A stretch of DNA of 5,088 nt. Origin: Candidatus Igneacidithiobacillus taiwanensis. GTDB taxonomy: Bacteria; Pseudomonadota; Gammaproteobacteria; Acidithiobacillales; Acidithiobacillaceae. Position 1 is the first letter of the stretch, and every line of letters begins with the position of its first letter. A program made the translations under genes and the position numbers. Of this stretch, positions 1 through 5,088 are shown piece after piece. The stretch spans positions 5,980-11,067 of the forward strand of contig DDOU01000039.1 of NCBI GenBank assembly GCA_002341825.1, given 5' to 3'. The notes below the pieces were generated by a model. The model searched no databases, had not been told where the DNA came from, and worked only from the letters and a program-made list of their open reading frames with translations.

Positions 1-120
1 GGCGCAGCGCTCCGCCAGATTCACTTCGGTGCGGTAGCCGGCGACGCACTGATCCCCCACATAGACCCCAAAGCGCAGGTTGGTGCCGCCAACATCGATG
101 CCCAGGTAGCCGCTGTTCAT
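1..120 (-). CDS. Glucokinase / ROK-type sugar kinase, N-terminal fragment (3' part beyond window)
   Basis: Only the first 40 codons are visible, reading from ATG at 120-118 to the left edge. The peptide opens MNSGYLGIDVGGTNLRFGVY: a short hydrophobic strand followed by D-x-G-G-T-N-x-R (residues 9-16), the phosphate-1 ATP-binding signature of the ASKHA superfamily as found in glucokinases and ROK kinases. The likely reaction is ATP-dependent phosphorylation of glucose to glucose-6-phosphate. The start ATG overlaps the TGA stop of the upstream glucanotransferase gene as ATGA, a classic coupling arrangement; the only purine-rich stretch upstream (AAGGTG, 140-135) is about 14 nt away, further than usual, so coupling probably drives initiation. 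Context fits: a disproportionating glucanotransferase releases glucose, which this enzyme would trap. The visible part cannot separate a Glk-type from a ROK-type kinase, nor exclude another sugar substrate, and the symbol is therefore left blank. Confidence 0.8.
   Translation of the reverse strand, partial: MNSGYLGIDVGGTNLRFGVYVGDQCVAGYRTEVNLAERCA
117..120 (-). other. ATGA stop-start overlap between glucanotransferase and sugar kinase genes
   Basis: The coding strand reads ATGA at 120-117: ATG starts the kinase and TGA ends the GH57 glucanotransferase, in different frames. Such four-base overlaps usually mean termination-reinitiation coupling, so the two proteins are probably made in linked amounts. 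The lack of a well-placed Shine-Dalgarno before the kinase ATG agrees with this. Confidence 0.75.
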
Positions 121-2117
121 GCGCGCCGTACCCGCACCTTCACCGACTCGGCAAAGCTATCGCCCGCCAAAGGCCAATGCAACTCCAAGACCCAGGCCTG
201 CATGATCTTTTCGAAGCCAGCCTCGGATTGGGAGACGGTCTGGTGCGGCCAGGCCCGCCAGGTCGTGCGTCCATCGAGGCTGATCTCCACACTACCGCCA
301 AGAACGGCATCCGTTAGGCGGAATTCCCGCGCCTCGCCGCCACGCTCCGCGGCAAAGCCACCAACTACTTCGCCATCGACAAGGAGGCAACCCGCCGGGC
401 CATCGCAGCTCGGCATGGCAAGATACAGTCGCGTTTGCAAGGTCGATTCGGCGCCAACAGCGCTGCGCTCCCCCGAGTAATACACCGAAAGCTCCTCGCC
501 CTCGAGCACATAGACCTTGTCGATTTGCCAGTCTTGGGCCTGGCTGCGGAAGTGCGGAGTCTTGGCCGCGGCGACCGGCTCGTAGTGCAGGGGCGGCTGG
601 CCATCGAGAGTGTCGAGGAAGCTCTGACAGGGGTAGGCATCGAAAACCAGATCCTCGCTGTGGATGGCGGTCTTGAAGCTCACCCGGTCATGGGCCGAAG
701 CTATGCCGCTGCCGTGCTCGCCGGAAGCCGCCGTCTCGCCCTGGCGAATCTTGTCGTAGTAGGCCTCATCCCGCCGCGCCAGGGTATCGGCAAGATCATG
801 TTCGGTGGGGTAATGATTCCACTCCTGAATGCTCGCATAGGGGAGATGCAGTACCACTTGCATGGCAGCGCTGTGATAAAAACACTCCTCCCGCCCATCG
901 AGATCGACATCGTCCCAATATAGGGCCGGGCGCTTGCGTAGGGCATCGAGGCCCGCCTCGAGACGGGTGAGGTGGTGATGCACGGCGCGGCGCAGATGCG
1001 GCAGATAAATGCCACCAAAAAGGCCATGCCAGTAAGCATCGTTGGCCTGGGCGGCATGCAGGTCGGCACGCAACTCTGCGCTTTGCTGCCGCTTGGGCAA
1101 GGCATGGAAACGCGCCGACAGCTGCAACATGCGCTTGTGCATCCAGTTGGCCTCGGGGTAACGATGCAGAAAACCCTTCCAGATCCCGCCGCGAATCAGC
1201 GCCTTGCGGCCTTCCAAGCGACCGGCATCGCGTTCCTGAGCGAGTAGCTGCGCGTATTCCCGCGCCACATTGGGGCTCAAGGTCCAGGCATTCATCTCGC
1301 TGTAGGATACCGTTGGCAGGTAGATCATACCGCGCGGCCGCGACTCGCGGCGGTAGGCAGCAAAGTGGCGGGGCTGGATGCGGTCGGAGGCGAGTACCGC
1401 CTCGATGAATTGCGCCAGCCACCCGCGGCCGTAGACCCAATCGTAGGTTTCCGGCCAAAGCCCAAATTTCTCGATGTCGTCAAAATAAATTGCCGCGCTG
1501 CCCGGCTGCTCCTCGCCCTGTTGCTGCAAAAAGGCGATGGCCTCGGCCACTTCCGAAAACGGCAGACGATAGCGTAGCGCCTCGGAAATGGGGAAAACGT
1601 CGATGGCCTGGCCATTTTCCTCGGTGCGGTAAAAGCTGCCGAGATCCTCCCTCTCCAGGCCGGCACAGAGAAAATGATAGTCGTCCACCACCACATAGCG
1701 GATACCCGCATCGACCAGGGCGGGAACCACCGAAGGGTCCCAGACCCGCTCGGTAAGCCAAGCCCCCTCGGGACTCTGCCCAAAATCCGCCTGCAGACGC
1801 GCCGTCATGGCCTGCAATTGCTCGAGGCGATCGATTTGCGGTATGGCCGCCAGCACCGGCTCCGTATCCCCGGCGCCCACCAGTTCCACCTGGCCGCGGG
1901 CGACCATGCCGCGCAGCAGGGCGAGGGTTTGCGGATGGTGCTCGGCAATGTAGGCAAGCAGCCAACCGCTGCTGTGAAAAGCAAAGACAAAGTCGGGATA
2001 GCGGTCGAGCACCTCCAAAAAGGGGTGATAGCAACGCTCGACGGCGTCATCCACTACCGACGGGAAATTGCCGATGGGTTGATGGGCGTGGACACCAAAG
2101 AGGAGGGGCAGGGGCAT
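117..2117 (-). CDS. GH57 4-alpha-glucanotransferase-type enzyme (TLGT-like) with DUF1925/DUF1926 C-terminal domains
   Basis: 666 residues, close to the 659 I recall for Thermococcus litoralis 4-alpha-glucanotransferase (TLGT), which disproportionates alpha-1,4-glucans. Seen: HAHQP (10-14); GQVELVGAGDTEPVL (75-89); GAWLTERVWDP (118-128), whose Glu123 falls at the same number as the TLGT nucleophile; YFDDIEKFG (211-219), whose Asp214 falls at the TLGT acid/base number; RGGIWKGFLHRYPE (309-322); NDAYWHGLFGGIYLPHLRR (359-377). The last two belong to the central DUF1925-like part; from about residue 390 to the end is a beta-rich DUF1926-like domain, including VSQSEAGFEKI (628-638). No signal peptide, so probably cytosolic. 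The start ATG is supported by a GAAGGA ribosome site 9 nt upstream and lies 3 nt after the preceding stop; the TGA stop overlaps the next start. Odd point: Asp84-Thr85 replaces an aromatic pair I recall from TLGT (see findings). Likely role: remodelling maltodextrins from glycogen. Transferase rather than plain amylase activity is inferred from homology. Confidence 0.93.
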   Translation of the reverse strand: MPLPLLFGVHAHQPIGNFPSVVDDAVERCYHPFLEVLDRYPDFVFAFHSSGWLLAYIAEHHPQTLALLRGMVARGQVELVGAGDTEPVLAAIPQIDRLEQLQAMTARLQADFGQSPEGAWLTERVWDPSVVPALVDAGIRYVVVDDYHFLCAGLEREDLGSFYRTEENGQAIDVFPISEALRYRLPFSEVAEAIAFLQQQGEEQPGSAAIYFDDIEKFGLWPETYDWVYGRGWLAQFIEAVLASDRIQPRHFAAYRRESRPRGMIYLPTVSYSEMNAWTLSPNVAREYAQLLAQERDAGRLEGRKALIRGGIWKGFLHRYPEANWMHKRMLQLSARFHALPKRQQSAELRADLHAAQANDAYWHGLFGGIYLPHLRRAVHHHLTRLEAGLDALRKRPALYWDDVDLDGREECFYHSAAMQVVLHLPYASIQEWNHYPTEHDLADTLARRDEAYYDKIRQGETAASGEHGSGIASAHDRVSFKTAIHSEDLVFDAYPCQSFLDTLDGQPPLHYEPVAAAKTPHFRSQAQDWQIDKVYVLEGEELSVYYSGERSAVGAESTLQTRLYLAMPSCDGPAGCLLVDGEVVGGFAAERGGEAREFRLTDAVLGGSVEISLDGRTTWRAWPHQTVSQSEAGFEKIMQAWVLELHWPLAGDSFAESVKVRVRRA

Positions 2118-2120
2118 GGC

Positions 2121-3827
2121 TTAGTTTCCTTCGGCTTGACCGCGTCGCATGGTACCACCCGCTTCGGCGTTGCCGCCGCCTTGGCTGATGGCTTCTTCAA
2201 GTTCGGCTGGGGTGGGCAGCTCCAGAAGCGCGTAAAGATGCCGCAGATGATCGCGATAGAGGGAGTCGAAATCCCGCACCGCATCGGCAGGATTATAGTC
2301 GCCAAACCACCAGAACCAATCGGAGCCCTCGCAGCGCGCTAATTGCTGACGAATTTCTTCCTGCCGCGCCGGCGCAAAGCTAGCAATCTTGGCATCCACC
2401 GCCGCCTTGGCGTGACAGAGCAGGTCCCAGGCCCGGTTTTTGGCCGGGTCGCCAATCCAGGTGCTGAAATTGCCGTAGACCCAGCTGCCGGCCGCCAGCA
2501 CCGGGATCTCTTGCGCCACATCCCCATGCTCGCGGACGAAATCGCCAAAGGTACAAAGCTGTATATGTGGGTGATTGCTGAGCAGTCGATAGAGTTCGCT
2601 CAAAAAATAGTAGCCGTTGTAGGGATAGTATTCCCAGGCATTTTCGCCATCGAGGATGATGCTGACGACTGGTGCCGGCTGATCCTGGGTGTCCCGCCAG
2701 ATCGCCTCCAAGCGTTGCAAAAAATCCGTTGCCGCATCGTGGCCAGACCAGGTCTTATAGTCGAAGCCGATGCGATCGGAGAGGGCATCATCCCGAAAAA
2801 AAAGCTGCAGCCGGGTGCCCGAGAGACGATAAGGGCGGTAGAGATACTCCGCCCGCCCCCCCGCCGCACCGGTTTCGGGGTAGGAGTGGGCCAAACTGCG
2901 CCCGAGCACCCCCTCTCCCGAAGCAGCCCAACTCAACCCTTCGCCGTCGAGGAGCTGGGCAAAGGCCGCCGAAATACCCCCCTCAGCGGGCCAGATCCCA
3001 GCCGCCTCCCGCCCAAAATGCTCACGGTGACTGGCCAGCGCCCTCTGCAACTGCCACTGCACCCGCTCGGCGCCGCCTGGGTATGCTGGAGAAACTGGTA
3101 GAGGCGCATCCGGCAGGCCATCGTGGGCGCTTGCAAAATCGAGAAGCAGCGGCGCAATGGGATGCTGGTAGGGCGTACTAGAGAGCTCGATCTGCCCGGC
3201 CTCGGCAAGGGCACGATAGCGCGGCAGGAGCCCCTGGATCGTCTCGCCCAGGTAGTCGAGCAGGGCCTTGCGGTCGGCGTAGTCGAAGCCGTTGCCTTTG
3301 GCCAGCAGCCGCTGCAAGAGAGGACTCTGCCGGCGCAGGGTTTCGCCGGTCCAGGCAAGGTGGTACCAGACAAGCAGATCCGCAAGGTATTTCACCGAAA
3401 GGTAATCGCTCATTTCCGCCGCGTCCTGGCGAATGAACTCCCACAACTCCTGTAAACGGCGATAGGCGGGAAAGGGCGTGAGCATGTGCTCTGGATCGAG
3501 ACGAAAACACTGTTGGAGCAAAGCGTGCCGCTGCGCACTATCGAGGGTTTTGAGATCGGGAGCGGCGAGGGCCTGCAGGAGAGGATCGCGGAAGACGCCG
3601 CTACGAAACTGTGCAGCGTAGTCATCGAGCTGCTCGAGCAGCACCGGGACAAAGTTGAATACCGCTCGCGCCTGGGGGTTGGCCTCGAGGTGCGCGACCA
3701 TGTCGGTGTAGTCCTTACAGGCGTGCAGATAGGTCCAGGGAAAACGATAGGTACCCGCTCCATCACGATAATCGGGCTGGTGCATGTGCCAACACAAGAC
3801 CACGTGCAGGGAACGAGCGGGTGTCAT
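2121..3827 (-). CDS. Glycoside hydrolase family 57 protein, alpha-amylase / amylopullulanase-like
   Basis: 568-residue predicted cytosolic alpha-glucan-active enzyme of the GH57 type grouped as alpha-amylase/alpha-mannosidase-like (COG1449). There is no signal peptide: the catalytic strand begins within ten residues of the start. GH57 conserved regions seen: HMHQP (14-18); GQIELSSTPYQHPIAPL (211-227); GIWPAEGG (277-284) with the likely nucleophile Glu282; ILDGENAWE (391-399) with the likely acid/base Asp393. The later segments WIGDPAKNRAWDLL (457-470) and GSDWFWWFGDY (501-511) are typical of this subgroup. The final ~20 residues are Gly/Ala-rich and probably disordered. The ATG at 3827 is the only reasonable start, because the HMHQP motif follows 13 codons later. 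No convincing Shine-Dalgarno precedes it; the 4-nt gap after glgC suggests translation by coupling or re-initiation. By context it should act on glycogen or maltodextrin. Whether it cleaves alpha-1,4 bonds, alpha-1,6 bonds or both is not decided by the sequence. The GH57 assignment is firm; substrate and direction are inferred. Confidence 0.92.
   Translation of the reverse strand: MTPARSLHVVLCWHMHQPDYRDGAGTYRFPWTYLHACKDYTDMVAHLEANPQARAVFNFVPVLLEQLDDYAAQFRSGVFRDPLLQALAAPDLKTLDSAQRHALLQQCFRLDPEHMLTPFPAYRRLQELWEFIRQDAAEMSDYLSVKYLADLLVWYHLAWTGETLRRQSPLLQRLLAKGNGFDYADRKALLDYLGETIQGLLPRYRALAEAGQIELSSTPYQHPIAPLLLDFASAHDGLPDAPLPVSPAYPGGAERVQWQLQRALASHREHFGREAAGIWPAEGGISAAFAQLLDGEGLSWAASGEGVLGRSLAHSYPETGAAGGRAEYLYRPYRLSGTRLQLFFRDDALSDRIGFDYKTWSGHDAATDFLQRLEAIWRDTQDQPAPVVSIILDGENAWEYYPYNGYYFLSELYRLLSNHPHIQLCTFGDFVREHGDVAQEIPVLAAGSWVYGNFSTWIGDPAKNRAWDLLCHAKAAVDAKIASFAPARQEEIRQQLARCEGSDWFWWFGDYNPADAVRDFDSLYRDHLRHLYALLELPTPAELEEAISQGGGNAEAGGTMRRGQAEGN
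2127..2132 (-). promoter_or_regulatory. Ribosome binding site of the GH57 glucanotransferase gene
   Basis: On the coding strand GAAGGA lies 9 nt before the ATG at 2117, inside the last codons of the upstream GH57 gene. It is the best Shine-Dalgarno match among the three starts in the window and fixes the start at residue MPLP. The preceding stop TAA (2123-2121) sits between this site and the start, so ribosomes finishing the upstream gene stop right on the initiation region. Confidence 0.7.
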
Positions 3828-3831
3828 GACA

Positions 3832-5088
3832 TCAGCGCACGAAGTGCAGTTGCTGACCCAAAGACTCCGGCGTGATCAGGGTGACGCCGTTGGGGGTGCG
3901 GTAGAAACGCCGCGCGTCCTCTTCCGGATCTTCGCCCACCACCAAGCCCGCGGGAATGATCGCGCCCTTGTCCACCACCACCTTACGCAGACGAGTACCC
4001 TCACCCAGGCGCACGTTGGGTAGGATCACCGAGTCCTCGATCAGGGTATTGCCGTCATTGACGCGAACATTGGAGAACAACAGGGAGCGACGCACCGTTG
4101 CCCCGCTGATGATGCAGCCTCCGGAGACGATACTGTCGAGGGCCATACCGCGCCGACCGTCGTCATCAAAAACAAATTTGGCCGGCGGCAACTGCTCCTG
4201 ATAGGTCCAGATGGGCCAGCGACTGTCGTAGACGTCGAGATCGGGGGTAACGTGCACGAGGTCGATGTTCGCCGCCCAATAGGCATCGATGGTGCCGACA
4301 TCGCGCCAATAGCAGCGGTGACTGTCGGAACCACTCATACCGCTGGTTACGCAACTGTGCCGGAAGCGATGCGCCATGATCCGATAGCGCGACACCATGT
4401 AAGGGATCAGATCATTGCCAAAATCATGACTGGACTGAGGATCGTCGGCATCGCGAATGAGTTGTTCGTAGAGAAAATCGGTGTTGAAGACATAGATGCC
4501 CATGCTCGCCAGTGCCTTGTCTGGATGTCCCGGCAAAGGACTGGGATCGGCCGGCTTCTCCGTAAAACCGATGATCCGATCTTCATGGTTGACGGTCATT
4601 ACCCCAAAGGCGCGCGCCTCGGCAATGGGAACCTCGATACAGGCAACGCTCATATCGGCTTGGCTTTGCACGTGTTCGGCAAGCATCTGCCCATAGTCCA
4701 TACGGTAGATATGGTCGCCAGCCAAAACGAGTACATAGCGCGGGCGATGGGCACGCAAAATATCGATATTTTGAAAGATGGCATCGGCGGTCCCTTTGTA
4801 CCAGCCGGTATTCATACGCTGCTGGGCGGGGAGGAGTTCGATGAATTCGCTGAATTCGCCGCGCAGAAAGCCCCAGCCGAGCTGCAGGTGCCGAATGAGG
4901 CTGTGGGCTTTGTACTGGGTCAGCACCCCCACCCGACGAATACCAGAATTGATGCAATTCGAGAGGCAGAAGTCGATGATGCGAAACTTGCCACCAAATG
5001 GAACCGCAGGTTTGGCCCGCCAATCGGTGAGGGGACCAAGGCGACTGCCGCGGCCACCGGCCAGCACCAAGGCCAGACTGTTTTTGGT
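3832..5088 (-). CDS. glgC: Glucose-1-phosphate adenylyltransferase (ADP-glucose pyrophosphorylase), 5' end beyond window
   Basis: Cytosolic enzyme that makes ADP-glucose and pyrophosphate from ATP and glucose-1-phosphate, the committed and usually allosterically controlled step of bacterial glycogen synthesis. 418 residues are visible (E. coli GlgC has 431). Seen, numbering from the first visible residue: nucleotide-binding loop LAGGRGSRL (9-17); [13 protein letters not shown] (24-36), which holds the lysine equivalent to the E. coli fructose-1,6-bisphosphate-site Lys39; WYKGTADA (96-103); LAGDH with the catalytic Asp (~125); TEKP with the glucose-1-phosphate Lys (~178); YWRDVGT (260-266); then a C-terminal left-handed beta-helix region ending in [13 protein letters not shown] at 5070-5068 could be mistaken for the start, but the frame stays open upstream (T-K-N-S-L-A) and completes the first beta-strand seen in the family, so the real start is past position 5088, roughly 10-20 codons away. 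The stop is TGA at 3834-3832, 4 nt before the next gene. Family assignment is essentially certain; the effector preference cannot be read from sequence alone. Confidence 0.97.
   Translation of the reverse strand, partial: TKNSLALVLAGGRGSRLGPLTDWRAKPAVPFGGKFRIIDFCLSNCINSGIRRVGVLTQYKAHSLIRHLQLGWGFLRGEFSEFIELLPAQQRMNTGWYKGTADAIFQNIDILRAHRPRYVLVLAGDHIYRMDYGQMLAEHVQSQADMSVACIEVPIAEARAFGVMTVNHEDRIIGFTEKPADPSPLPGHPDKALASMGIYVFNTDFLYEQLIRDADDPQSSHDFGNDLIPYMVSRYRIMAHRFRHSCVTSGMSGSDSHRCYWRDVGTIDAYWAANIDLVHVTPDLDVYDSRWPIWTYQEQLPPAKFVFDDDGRRGMALDSIVSGGCIISGATVRRSLLFSNVRVNDGNTLIEDSVILPNVRLGEGTRLRKVVVDKGAIIPAGLVVGEDPEEDARRFYRTPNGVTLITPESLGQQLHFVR
4756..4773. repeat. 18-bp perfect AT-rich palindrome within glgC
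   Basis: caaaatatcgatattttg reads identically on both strands; the match ends at the flanking g/a pair. It codes for QNIDIL of GlgC, a conserved stretch, so protein coding accounts for part of it. The third positions (AAT, GAT, ATT, TTG) are AT-rich in an otherwise GC-rich gene. No known operator is recognised with confidence. Confidence 0.5.

Noticed and set aside
435..923. 162-residue plus-strand frame opposite the DUF1926 region
   Set aside because: Antisense shadow of a conserved domain; no ribosome site or motif supports it.
1674..2342. 222-residue open frame on the plus strand opposite the GH57 genes
   Set aside because: It spans the junction of two well-supported minus-strand genes, has no recognisable motif, and is the kind of antisense frame expected in GC-rich DNA.
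2430..2450. GC-rich hairpin with a T-run in its loop, resembling a terminator
   Set aside because: The stem is only about 5-7 bp with a wobble pair, the T-run lies in the loop rather than after the stem, and it sits within the conserved GH57 segment DPAKNRAWD.
2343..3101. 252-residue open frame on the plus strand
   Set aside because: It lies wholly opposite the first GH57 gene, whose catalytic motifs are intact, and shows no family signature of its own.
4843..4859. Short direct repeat with two GAATTC sites 9 nt apart
   Set aside because: It encodes the EFSEF segment of GlgC, in a region where E. coli GlgC has a comparable acidic/aromatic stretch; two short copies are readily explained by coding.
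5068..5070. TTG as the start codon of glgC
   Set aside because: The frame is open to the window edge, and the residues before it complete the first beta-strand of GlgC, so the true start is outside the window.
1..5088. Possible hidden mobile element, CRISPR array, toxin-antitoxin or RNA gene
   Set aside because: Conserved minus-strand coding fills the window with gaps of at most 4 nt, and I see no spaced repeats, terminal inverted repeats or tRNA-like fold.

Overview
The window lies inside a tightly packed glycogen / alpha-glucan operon. All genes are on the minus strand, so transcription runs from position 5088 towards position 1. In that order the genes are: glgC (ADP-glucose pyrophosphorylase, N-terminus beyond the right edge), a GH57 alpha-amylase-like protein, a second and very different GH57 protein of the Thermococcus litoralis 4-alpha-glucanotransferase type, and the first 40 codons of a glucokinase / ROK-type sugar kinase that continues past the left edge. 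No tRNA, rRNA, mobile element, CRISPR array or stretch of non-coding DNA longer than a few bases is present.

The junctions are 4 nt (glgC to GH57-1), 3 nt (GH57-1 to GH57-2) and a 4-nt ATGA overlap (GH57-2 to kinase). This is strong evidence for one polycistronic, probably translationally coupled mRNA. The promoter and any terminator must lie outside the window.

Functional reading: GlgC makes ADP-glucose, the committed precursor of glycogen. The two GH57 enzymes would trim or rearrange alpha-1,4-glucans, the second by disproportionation with release of short sugars or glucose. The sugar kinase would return free glucose to the phosphorylated pool. The operon thus couples glycogen synthesis with glucan remodelling and salvage, and uses GH57 enzymes in place of the better-known GH13 (GlgX) and GH77 (MalQ) enzymes, at least within this stretch.

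Organism: the DNA is GC-rich and clearly bacterial, and GlgC closely resembles proteobacterial GlgC. A gammaproteobacterium-like or Acidithiobacillus-like chemolithotroph would fit, but this is a guess from general resemblance. I find no sign of a novel defence, mobile or regulatory system; the most distinctive points are the pairing of two divergent GH57 enzymes with glgC, an unusual residue pair in one conserved GH57 region, and an 18-bp AT-rich palindrome inside glgC.
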